64,000 bases of DNA from contig JAHJWO010000044.1 in assembly GCA_018828145.1 (NCBI GenBank), forward strand, positions 35,786-99,785, read 5' to 3'. Below are positions 1 through 7,091 of this stretch, piece after piece. Source of the stretch: Alphaproteobacteria bacterium. GTDB lineage: Bacteria; Pseudomonadota; Alphaproteobacteria; Rhizobiales; Devosiaceae. The notes under the pieces were generated by a model. That model was not told where the DNA came from. It worked only from the letters and a program-made list of their open reading frames with translations, and did no database searches. Both the position numbers and the translations under genes were made by a program. Each line of letters begins with the position of its first letter. Within the stretch, counting starts at the first letter, position 1.

Positions 1-168
1 CACCAGCTCGGCGCCGGCGAAGATGGGCGGGGTCAGGGATTCGATGGGGCCGGTGAAACCACCGATGAAGCCGATAGTGGCACCGGTGTCCTGGGCGATG
101 GCTGGCGCGGCGACGGCGAGCGTCGTGGCGGCAACGGCCAGGGTCAGGCTGGTCTTGAGATTGAGCAT
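1..168 (-). CDS. ABC transporter substrate-binding protein, branched-chain amino acid type (5' end only)
   Basis: Only the first 56 codons are in the window; the gene runs off the left edge. The start is an ATG preceded by an AGAGGGA ribosome-binding site. A typical Sec signal peptide ends in a PAIAQ-type cleavage region. The mature N-terminus (IGFIGGFTGP, then IFAGAEL) is the opening beta strand and ligand loop of the periplasmic binding protein family used by LivJ-like amino acid and amide importers. The family assignment rests on this short stretch, so the ligand is unknown. The gene points away from the betaine importer to its right. Confidence 0.7.
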   Translation of the reverse strand, partial: MLNLKTSLTLAVAATTLAVAAPAIAQDTGATIGFIGGFTGPIESLTPPIFAGAELV

Positions 169-244
169 GTACGTCCCTCTGCTGGGTCGCTCCGCCGAGA
201 GGCTCTTGCGTGAGCCAGTCTTGCGTATCGGAACGACGCGATAA

Positions 245-400
245 AGGGGGCGCAACCCGCGCCCCGCTGGCAGGGACTGTTGCACATTTGATAAGCCCGA
301 GTCACCGGGTATTGATTGGCAAATCAAGCCACTGCTGCTGTTGCTTAACGGGGGTGGTTTTCGCGTAGAGTAATGTAGTTTTTCGGGGGATGGAGTGGTC
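245..400. promoter_or_regulatory. intergenic leader of the betaine importer with TTGATT-N4-AATCAA dyad
   Basis: This spacer between two divergent transporter genes holds a GC-rich hairpin around 247-265 (GGGGCGC / GCGCCCC, no U-tract). At 312-327 it has a perfect 6-bp dyad, TTGATT-GGCA-AATCAA. A related dyad lies upstream of the second binding-protein gene at 1576-1591, which suggests a shared regulator. No convincing -35/-10 pair was found. The regulator's identity is not visible. Confidence 0.35.
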
Positions 401-1438
401 ATGACAGCAAGGCTATTGCAGGCGATGCTGCTGCTGGCCGCGTTGCTGGCGGTGACGCCGGCCCAGGCTCAGATCACCGTGCTCGACCAGGCCCAGGATG
501 GGGCCGGGGCCGACCCGGCAGCCGAGCCGGATGCCCCACCGCCGCCCTGCGGACTGCAGCCGCTGAGCATTGCGCGCATGAGCTGGCCTTCGGCGGAGCT
601 GCTGGCGGAGATCCATGCGCGGATCCTGGCACGGGAATATGGCTGCGAAACACGCGTCACCCCGGGTGACCTTGCCGCCACCGCCTCATCGATGGGATCG
701 ACCGGGCAGCCGGCCGTGGCGCCGGAAATGTGGGTCACACGCATTGCCGAAGTGTGGAATGCCGGGATCGAGGCGCAGATGCTGCGCCCAGCAGCCACCA
801 CCTATGCCGAGAGCCAGTTCGAGGGCTGGTTCATGCCCGGGCAGCTGGCGGTGGCGCATCCCGAACTGACCGGCATTGCCGGGCTGGCGGCGGCCCTGCC
901 GACGCTCAATGAGGGGGGAAAGGTGCGGTTCATCTCCTGCCCGGTCGACTGGGCCTGCGCGGTGATCAACCGCAACCTGGTCCGGGCGCTGGGCATCGGG
1001 GCTGCGGTGGAGCTGGTCGAGCCGGCCAACCGGTTCGAGATGGATACGCTGATTGCCGAGGCGGTGAGCCGGCGCGAACCGGTGCTGTTCTATTACTGGC
1101 AGCCTAACGCGGTGCTGGCGCAGTTCGATTTCGTGGCGCTGGATATGGGGCCCTATGAGGCGGAGGCGGCCAAGTGCCTGGCACAGCTGGCCTGTCCCGA
1201 ACCGGTGGCGAGCGCCTTTGCCAGCGAGACCGTGGTGGTGGCGCTGGCCGAGTGGGTGTTCACCGACATTCCCACCATTGCGGCCTATTTCCAGCGCGCC
1301 AGCCTGCCGCTGGCGGAAATGAACACCCTGCTGGCCCAGCTCAGCGAGCCGGGTGCAACGGTCGAGGGGGTGGCGGAGCGTTTCGTCACTGAGCGGCGCG
1401 ATCTGTGGGCGGGCTGGGTCAATGCCGTCCTGCCCTAA
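401..1438 (+). CDS. glycine betaine/proline-type ABC transporter substrate-binding protein (copy 1)
   Basis: A 345-residue periplasmic protein of the OpuAC/ProX family. It has a signal peptide of about 25 residues, then an acidic/proline-rich linker (about 28-50) before the binding domain. Motifs shared with its downstream paralogue are WPSAELLAEIHA, PAVAPE(M/L)W, EGWF(M/I)P and EPVLFYYWQP. The ATG at 401 follows a GGAG at 392-395; a GTG at 395 would lie inside that site and is rejected. It is first in a betaine importer cluster with its own 258-bp spacer before copy 2. Betaine, proline betaine and choline are all possible ligands. Confidence 0.85.
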   Translation: MTARLLQAMLLLAALLAVTPAQAQITVLDQAQDGAGADPAAEPDAPPPPCGLQPLSIARMSWPSAELLAEIHARILAREYGCETRVTPGDLAATASSMGSTGQPAVAPEMWVTRIAEVWNAGIEAQMLRPAATTYAESQFEGWFMPGQLAVAHPELTGIAGLAAALPTLNEGGKVRFISCPVDWACAVINRNLVRALGIGAAVELVEPANRFEMDTLIAEAVSRREPVLFYYWQPNAVLAQFDFVALDMGPYEAEAAKCLAQLACPEPVASAFASETVVVALAEWVFTDIPTIAAYFQRASLPLAEMNTLLAQLSEPGATVEGVAERFVTERRDLWAGWVNAVLP

Positions 1439-1575
1439 GCGGCAGAAAAACAGGCATTTTTGCGGCCAAAAGACGGCTGTCAATTATTTTTCACTTCGGG
1501 TTTGATTTCGTTGCGACCTGCAGAAATTTGGGACAGCAAGTTTTCAGCCATTCAAATCACTAAACAGTTATATCG

Positions 1576-1591
1576 ACTTGATTTATCAAGT
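1576..1591. promoter_or_regulatory. palindrome ACTTGAT-TT-ATCAAGT upstream of the second binding protein
   Basis: A perfect 7-bp inverted repeat with a 2-nt spacer in an AT-rich spacer, about 45 bp upstream of a recognisable -35 box. Its half-site TTGAT/ATCAA also occurs in the dyad at 312-327 upstream of the paralogous gene. The reading as an operator is inferred from position and symmetry only. Confidence 0.4.
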
Positions 1592-1635
1592 CTTGATTGA
1601 TGCCGAAAACAGTTATTCAGCAAGTATCCGGCGAT

Positions 1636-1665
1636 TTGACATAGATGCATTGTGACCGTTATGGT
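1636..1665 (+). promoter_or_regulatory. sigma-70-type promoter for the second binding protein gene
   Basis: TTGACA at 1636-1641 is followed after 18 nt by TATGGT at 1660-1665. The start codon at 1697 lies about 30 nt downstream, with an AGGAG ribosome-binding site at 1684-1688. This gives the second binding-protein gene its own promoter in addition to any read-through from copy 1. Confidence 0.55.
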
Positions 1666-1696
1666 CCGGCATCCCATAAATCCAGGAGACGAACTG

Positions 1697-2725
1697 ATGA
1701 TATTGAAATCCGGTGGCATTGCCGCCGCGATGGCCGTTGCGCTTTTGTCTGCGAACAGCCTTCCCGCAATGGCCCAGGACACCGACGCCGCTGCCTGCGG
1801 CACCGACCGCACCATCGACATTGCCGAGATGACCTGGCCCTCTGCGGCCGCCTTGGCCCATATTCACGCCACCATTCTCGAAGCCGGCTTTGGCTGCGAC
1901 GTCGAGATCGTGACCGGCGATACCGTTCCCACCTCATCGTCCATGCTGACACGCGGCACGCCGGCCGTGGCGCCGGAGCTGTGGACCAGCGCCATCGAAG
2001 AGCCCTGGGCCGAAGGCATCGAGGCCGGTGAGGTTGTCCAGCTCTCCGACGCCATCACCGATGGCACGGTGGAAGGCTGGTTCATCCCCCGCTATGTGCA
2101 GGAAGCCCATCCCGAGCTGACGACGGCGGAAGCCGTCATTGCCCGTCCGGACCTGTTTGCCGATCCCGAGGACGCCGATCAGGGCCGCATCTATTCCTGC
2201 CCGCCGGGCTGGGCCTGCGAATTGTCCACTTCGGCGCTGTTCGAAGCCTATGACATGGAAGAGACCTGGAACCTGTTCTCGCCGGGTTCGGGCGGCGCGC
2301 TCGATGCCTCGATCGCCCGCGCCTTCACGCGCGAAGAGCCGATCCTGTTCTACTACTGGGGGCCGACGGCCATCCTGGGCAAGTATGACGCGGTGCAGCT
2401 CGACATGGGTGAGCCCGACCAGGCCGTCTATGCCTGCAATACCGATCCCGATTGCGACGAGCCGGCCGGCAAGACGGCCTATCCGAGTTCGCCCGCCGTG
2501 GTTGGCGCTGCCGCCTGGCTGCAGGAAGAGGCTCCCGCCGTCGCCGAGTATTTCACCAAGGTCGGCCTGACCAATGCCGAGATCAGTGAACTGCTGGTCT
2601 ATGGCGACGAGAACCAGGCCGATGCCGAAGCCACGGCCGAGAACTTCCTTCTGACCAAGGAAGACCTGTGGAGCGGCTGGGTGTCGCCCGAGGTGGCCGA
2701 AAAGGTCAAGGCAAGCCTTAGCTAA
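1697..2725 (+). CDS. proX: glycine betaine/proline-type ABC transporter substrate-binding protein (copy 2)
   Basis: A 342-residue OpuAC-family periplasmic protein, clearly paralogous to the gene at 401. Shared blocks include TWPSAAALAHIHATIL, GTPAVAPELW, EGWFIP, AHPELT and EPILFYYWGP. A signal peptide of about 25 residues ends AMAQ. The chosen ATG follows AGGAG by 8 nt; in-frame starts upstream have no such site. A perfect rho-independent terminator lies 27 bp after the stop, so this protein can be made in excess over the permease and ATPase. It is the main candidate receptor for the ProWV pair downstream. Confidence 0.88.
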   Translation: MILKSGGIAAAMAVALLSANSLPAMAQDTDAAACGTDRTIDIAEMTWPSAAALAHIHATILEAGFGCDVEIVTGDTVPTSSSMLTRGTPAVAPELWTSAIEEPWAEGIEAGEVVQLSDAITDGTVEGWFIPRYVQEAHPELTTAEAVIARPDLFADPEDADQGRIYSCPPGWACELSTSALFEAYDMEETWNLFSPGSGGALDASIARAFTREEPILFYYWGPTAILGKYDAVQLDMGEPDQAVYACNTDPDCDEPAGKTAYPSSPAVVGAAAWLQEEAPAVAEYFTKVGLTNAEISELLVYGDENQADAEATAENFLLTKEDLWSGWVSPEVAEKVKASLS

Positions 2726-2752
2726 CGTGCTGCCTCACAGTGGCAAATCAGG

Positions 2753-2780
2753 ACGGCCGGGTTGCGACCCGGCCGTTTTC
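2753..2780 (+). terminator. intra-operonic rho-independent terminator after proX
   Basis: A perfect 10-bp stem, ACGGCCGGGT / ACCCGGCCGT, with a TGCG loop is followed by TTTT. It lies between the binding-protein gene and the permease gene. That fits partial termination setting a high ratio of receptor to membrane components. Confidence 0.75.
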
Positions 2781-2850
2781 CGCGTGATGCCCGAAGGCGC
2801 AGAGGAACGCTTTCCGGCATCGCGCGCCGAAGCTCCGAGAGAGAAAAAGC

Positions 2851-3720
2851 GTGTTTCCAGAACTGATTGATACCCGCCCGCTGCGCCGCGCCGTCGATGA
2901 TGGCCTTAACTGGGTCGTGCGCAACTGGGGCGGCGAATTCGAAGCCGCAGCCTATCCGCTGCTGATGCTGCTCAAGGCCATCGAGGACCTGCTGATCGCC
3001 ACGCCCTGGTGGCTGATCATGGCCGTGCTGGTGACGATCGCCTGGCTGGCGACCCGCAGCTGGAAGCTGCCGGTGATCGTGCTGGCCTCGCTGCTGTTCC
3101 TGGGGGTCATGGACCTGTGGGAAGACGCGATGACCACCATGGCGCTGATGATCGCGGCGACACTGACCGCCATCATCCTCGCCATTCCGGTCGGCGTGTG
3201 GATGAGCCGCTCGCTCAATGTGCGCAAGGCCATCACCCCGCTGCTCGACCTGATGCAGACGCTGCCCAGCTTCGTCTATCTCATTCCCACGGTGATGATC
3301 TTCGGCCCCGGCAAGATCCCGGCGCTGATTGCCACCATCGTCTATGCCTCCCCGCCCTTGGTGCGGCTGACCGATCTGGGCCTGCGCTCGGTCGATCCGG
3401 CGGTGATGGAGGCCAGCCGCGCCTTTGGCACCAATCCGCACCAGCGCCTGCTGGGCGTGCAGATCCCCCTGGCGCTGCCGACCATCCTGGCCGGGGTCAA
3501 CCAGACCACGATGATGGCGCTGTCCATGGTGGTGATCGCCTCGATGATCGGGGCCGGTGGGCTGGGCTACCAGGTGCTGCAGGGCATCGGGCGGCTCGAA
3601 GTCAGCCGCGGGCTCTTCGCAGGGCTGGGCATTGTTGCCCTGGCGATCATCTTCGATCGCGTGACCCAATCCTTTGGCAAACAATTGCAGGGCCGCATCG
3701 GCCTGGCGGAGGCGCGCTGA
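2851..3720 (+). CDS. proW: glycine betaine/proline ABC transporter permease
   Basis: A 289-residue integral membrane protein of the ProW/OpuAB type (BPD_transp_1). About six to seven hydrophobic segments are visible. The ATPase-contact loop follows residue 185 (EASRAFGTNPHQRLLGVQIPL). The segment MTTMALMIAATLTAIILAIP opens the conserved permease domain. Translation starts at a GTG with a purine-rich GAGAGAG leader. One nucleotide separates its stop from the ATPase start, so the two are co-translated. It forms the channel of the betaine importer. Confidence 0.9.
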   Translation: MFPELIDTRPLRRAVDDGLNWVVRNWGGEFEAAAYPLLMLLKAIEDLLIATPWWLIMAVLVTIAWLATRSWKLPVIVLASLLFLGVMDLWEDAMTTMALMIAATLTAIILAIPVGVWMSRSLNVRKAITPLLDLMQTLPSFVYLIPTVMIFGPGKIPALIATIVYASPPLVRLTDLGLRSVDPAVMEASRAFGTNPHQRLLGVQIPLALPTILAGVNQTTMMALSMVVIASMIGAGGLGYQVLQGIGRLEVSRGLFAGLGIVALAIIFDRVTQSFGKQLQGRIGLAEAR

Positions 3721-3721
3721 C

Positions 3722-4762
3722 ATGAACGCGATCGATACACGGCAAGACCTCGCCATCGCCATGCGGGGCGTCACCAAGATTTTCGGCGAAGACGCGCCAG
3801 GCGCGCTAGCGCTGCTGCAGTCGGGCAAGTCCAAGGCGGATGTGCAGGCCGAAACCAACCATGTCGTCGGGCTCGACAATGTGTCGCTCGACATCGCCAA
3901 GGGACAGATCTTCGTGGTGATGGGGCTGTCGGGCTCGGGCAAGTCGACGCTGATCCGCCACGTCAACCGGCTCATCGAGCCGACGGCCGGCGAGATCGTG
4001 GTCAATGGCACCGATGTGCTCAAGATGAGCCTGGATGAGTTGCGCACCTATCGGCGCACCCAGATCGCCATGGTGTTCCAGAAGTTTGGCCTGCTGCCGC
4101 ATCGCTCGGTGATCGACAACGTGGCCTATGGCCTCGAAGTGCGGGGCGTGGGCAAGGACGAGCGGCTGAAGGAGGCCGCCAAGTGGATCGAGATCGTCGG
4201 CCTTTCCGGCTATGAGCAGAGCCAGCCACGCCAGCTTTCGGGCGGCCAGCAGCAGCGCGTGGGCCTGGCTCGGGCGCTGGCCATGGATACCGACATCATC
4301 CTGATGGACGAGGCCTTTTCGGCGCTCGATCCGCTGATCCGCTCGGGCATGCAGGACCAGCTGATCGACTTGCAGAAGTCGCTGGGCAAGACCATCCTGT
4401 TCATCACCCACGATTTCGACGAGGCGCTCAAGATCGGAGACCGCATCGCCGTGCTCAAGGATGGCGCGGTGCAGCAGGAGGGCAAGCCCGAGGATATCGT
4501 GCTTCGCCCGGCCACGCCGCATATCGAGGAATTCGTGCGCGACGTGAACAAGGCGCGGGCCATTCACGTCCGCTCGATCATGGAGCGGGGCGAGCACGAA
4601 ATTTGTGCACAGGCCGTGTCAAAGGATGCGCGCTGCGAGGACGTGCTGCCGCTGTTCGCCGAGAACCAGTGGGTGGGTGTGGTGGACGAGGCCGGCCAAC
4701 AGATCGGCCGGGTGACGGCCAAGCAGGTGATCCGGGCGCTGGCACGCTATACGCCGTCGTAA
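3722..4762 (+). CDS. proV: glycine betaine/proline ABC transporter ATP-binding protein
   Basis: A 346-residue ATPase. Walker A is GLSGSGKST (about residues 68-76), the Q-loop is VFQKFGLL, the signature is LSGGQQQRVGLARA, Walker B is IILMDEAFSALD, and the switch histidine is in FITHDFDEAL. The insertion before Walker A containing GALALLQSGKSKADV is typical of ProV. The last 70 residues resemble a shortened CBS module (VGVVDEAGQQIGRV), the region that senses ionic strength in characterised homologues. The start at 3722 sits one base after the permease stop and follows a GGAGG. Confidence 0.92.
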   Translation: MNAIDTRQDLAIAMRGVTKIFGEDAPGALALLQSGKSKADVQAETNHVVGLDNVSLDIAKGQIFVVMGLSGSGKSTLIRHVNRLIEPTAGEIVVNGTDVLKMSLDELRTYRRTQIAMVFQKFGLLPHRSVIDNVAYGLEVRGVGKDERLKEAAKWIEIVGLSGYEQSQPRQLSGGQQQRVGLARALAMDTDIILMDEAFSALDPLIRSGMQDQLIDLQKSLGKTILFITHDFDEALKIGDRIAVLKDGAVQQEGKPEDIVLRPATPHIEEFVRDVNKARAIHVRSIMERGEHEICAQAVSKDARCEDVLPLFAENQWVGVVDEAGQQIGRVTAKQVIRALARYTPS

Positions 4763-4780
4763 GCCCGGGACGCCGTTAGG

Positions 4781-4796
4781 GTCCGGTTAACCGGAC
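4781..4796. repeat. perfect 16-bp palindrome GTCCGGTTAACCGGAC
   Basis: Two 8-bp arms with no spacer, 18 bp after the proV stop and about 170 bp before the GGDEF-EAL gene. There is no U-tract, so it is not a classical terminator. It could be an operator or an mRNA 3'-end hairpin. Its function is unknown. Confidence 0.4.
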
Positions 4797-4965
4797 GGGC
4801 AGGCGAGAGGGGGATATTCGCAGAGCTGTCACATGGCAGAGCTAGCCTGCGCAGTCCCCTCGAAAAATGCCCTAAGCTTTTGTATAACAAACAACTTTTC
4901 GTGCCGTTTACGGCTCGTTCAGACCTTGCGCCCTAAATGGAACAATCTGAGCGGACCGGCGGACG

Positions 4966-6474
4966 ATGCGACCTGACCCCGACTTTAGCGACATCATTGT
5001 AGGCTATCGCAGAATTGCCCTGGCCATCGCCATCGGGGTGATGGGCGTGGTGCTGGTCCGGTTCGTGGTGTTTTTCGGCTTTGCCGGGCCAGAGGTCGTC
5101 CAGGCGCTGCCCGCCGGCTCGTTGCTGGTCGGCATGGTCCTGTTGGCCATCCTGGCGTTCGGGCATCGGTGGATGTCCCGGCGGCTGACGGTGCTGGCCA
5201 GGGTCTGGAGCGAAGCGCGCGCCAGCGCCAACAGGGACGCATTGACCGGCGTCTTTACCCGCGCCTATTTCCTCGAAAAGCTGAGCGCCGACGTCTTTCA
5301 CAATTCCGAGCGTCCGGTGGGCTACCTGCAGCTCGACATGGACAATCTCAAGCAGCTCAATGACAGCGCGGGGCATGCGGCGGGCGATGCGGCGCTGGTC
5401 CATCTCAGCCGCGTCATCCAGTCCGTCATTCCCGGCGCCGTGGTGGGCCGGCTCGGTGGGGACGAATTCGGCATCATGATCCCCGGCCACGACAACAAGC
5501 CGGCTTTGCGCCGGCTGGGCGAGGAATTGCTGCGGCAGCTGGAGAAGCCGGTGCCGATCGGCGGCCGGCCGGTGCGGGTCTCGGCCTCCATCGGGGTGGC
5601 CCTGTCGCCGCAGGATGCCACCGACCCGGCCGATCTGATCTCCATGGCCGACCTGGCGCTCTACAAGGCCAAGAAGGGCGGCCGTCGCGCTGTCGTCGCC
5701 TTCGACCCGGACATGCTGGGCGACGAACGCCAGCGCCGCTTCATCGAGCGCGAATTGCGCGCCGCCCTGATGATGAACGAGCTGGAGCTGCACTATCAGC
5801 CGATCTTTGCCGCCGACATGACGATCCGCTCCTACGAGGCGCTGGTGCGCTGGCGCCATACGGTGCGCGGCATGATCTCGCCGGCCCAGTTCATCCCGAT
5901 CGCCGAGGAAAGCGACCTGATCGAAAAGCTGGGCGACTGGGTGCTGCGGCGGGTCTGCGCCGACCTGCCGGTGCTGGGCATGCCGGTGGCGGTCAATGTG
6001 TCGCCGGCGCAATTGCGCGATGCCGAGTTTGCCAGCCGCTTCGAGGCGGTGCTGGCCCAGACCGGTACGCGGCCCGACCTGCTCATTGTCGAGATCACCG
6101 AGACGGTGCCGCTCGATGCCGGCAAGATCGAGCTGGCGACGCTGGCCGCGTTGCGGGCGCGCGGCGTGCGGATCGCGATCGACGACTTCGGCGCGGGCCA
6201 TGCGAGCCTGCAATATCTGCGCGGCTTTGCCTTCGACATCATCAAGATTGACCGCAGCTATGTGGCCAATCTGGGCGCCAACCGGATCGACGCCATGATC
6301 ATCGCGGCGATCTGCGACATTGCCCGCTCGCTGCCGGTCGACGTAGTGGCCGAGGGCGTCGAAACCGAGGAGCAGCTGCGTCAGCTCCGGCTGGCGGGCT
6401 GCACCGGTTTCCAGGGTTTCCTGCTGGGCCGGCCCCAACCGCTGCAGAAGCACCGGGCCGCGGCGGCTGCCTGA
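4966..6474 (+). CDS. membrane GGDEF-EAL bifunctional c-di-GMP enzyme
   Basis: A 502-residue protein with two N-terminal membrane helices (about 18-37 and 47-66), a GGDEF domain (about 80-245) and an EAL domain (about 255-495). The cyclase signature is intact (RLGGDEF, near residue 164), but no RxxD inhibitory site precedes it. The phosphodiesterase residues are intact: EALVRW, NVSPAQLR, EITET, IDDFGAGHASL, IKIDRSYV and AEGVET. Both activities are therefore possible; which dominates cannot be read from sequence. There is no periplasmic sensor domain of any size. It appears to be monocistronic. Confidence 0.9.
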   Translation: MRPDPDFSDIIVGYRRIALAIAIGVMGVVLVRFVVFFGFAGPEVVQALPAGSLLVGMVLLAILAFGHRWMSRRLTVLARVWSEARASANRDALTGVFTRAYFLEKLSADVFHNSERPVGYLQLDMDNLKQLNDSAGHAAGDAALVHLSRVIQSVIPGAVVGRLGGDEFGIMIPGHDNKPALRRLGEELLRQLEKPVPIGGRPVRVSASIGVALSPQDATDPADLISMADLALYKAKKGGRRAVVAFDPDMLGDERQRRFIERELRAALMMNELELHYQPIFAADMTIRSYEALVRWRHTVRGMISPAQFIPIAEESDLIEKLGDWVLRRVCADLPVLGMPVAVNVSPAQLRDAEFASRFEAVLAQTGTRPDLLIVEITETVPLDAGKIELATLAALRARGVRIAIDDFGAGHASLQYLRGFAFDIIKIDRSYVANLGANRIDAMIIAAICDIARSLPVDVVAEGVETEEQLRQLRLAGCTGFQGFLLGRPQPLQKHRAAAAA

Positions 6475-6583
6475 GCGGCGATGACAGGTTCATGACAGCT
6501 AGTCTTCCGTCGCAGTTGCGTCGGCAGCGACCCCGCAGATATAAGGGGCCGGGGAAGCCGACTGTGGCAGCGGGAGTAGTGAC

Positions 6584-7000
6584 TTGGATTTGAAGCGGAT
6601 CAACGATCACGTCAGTGTAGCCGGTCAGATCAGGCCCGAGGACGTCGCATCGCTCAAAGCCGCCGGTTTTGTTGCCATCGTCAACAACCGTCCTGACGGC
6701 GAATCACCGGACCAGCCGGCCGGCGCCGAAATCGAGGCCGCGGCCAAGGCGGCCGGGCTTGCCTATCATGCCATTCCCCTGGGCCGTGAAGGGGTATCCC
6801 CCGACATGGTCGCCAAGACCAAATCCGTGCTCGAGGGGAGCGCGGGTCCGGTCTTCTGCTTCTGCCGTTCGGGGACGCGCTCGACCACGCTATGGGCGCT
6901 GAGCCAGGCCGGAGAAATGGATGCGGGGGAGATCATCGCGCAGGCGGCGGAAGCCGGCTACGACATGAGCCACCTGGCGGGCCATCTGGGCCGCGACTAG
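6584..7000 (+). CDS. DUF442 / TIGR01244 family protein (phosphatase- or sulfurtransferase-like)
   Basis: A 138-residue cytoplasmic protein with the dual-specificity-phosphatase fold. Hallmarks are the N-terminus INDHVSVAGQI, IVNNRPDGE, and the active-site loop CRSGTRS, in which the cysteine and following arginine form a phosphate- or sulfane-binding P-loop. Family members are variously called beta-lactamase hydrolase-like or TIGR01244 sulfur transferases; the substrate is not established. The start is a TTG, supported by GGGAG 7 nt upstream and by full domain length. It lies between the GGDEF-EAL gene and pyc on the same strand. Confidence 0.8.
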   Translation: MDLKRINDHVSVAGQIRPEDVASLKAAGFVAIVNNRPDGESPDQPAGAEIEAAAKAAGLAYHAIPLGREGVSPDMVAKTKSVLEGSAGPVFCFCRSGTRSTTLWALSQAGEMDAGEIIAQAAEAGYDMSHLAGHLGRD

Positions 7001-7091
7001 ATTTGAGACTGACGGTTGGAGGGACGACCGTCCCATCCCGCCGTGACGACCTGAGCCGGACCGCAAGGTCCCAAACCCCTCCTGCTCGGAT

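Noticed and set aside
2722..4047. 441-codon leftward frame opposite proW/proV
   Set aside because: Antisense shadow; the ABC transporter genes on the plus strand carry all family motifs.
4933..6453. 506-codon leftward frame opposite the GGDEF-EAL gene
   Set aside because: Histidine/arginine/glutamine-rich antisense shadow with no domain; the plus-strand product has complete catalytic motifs.
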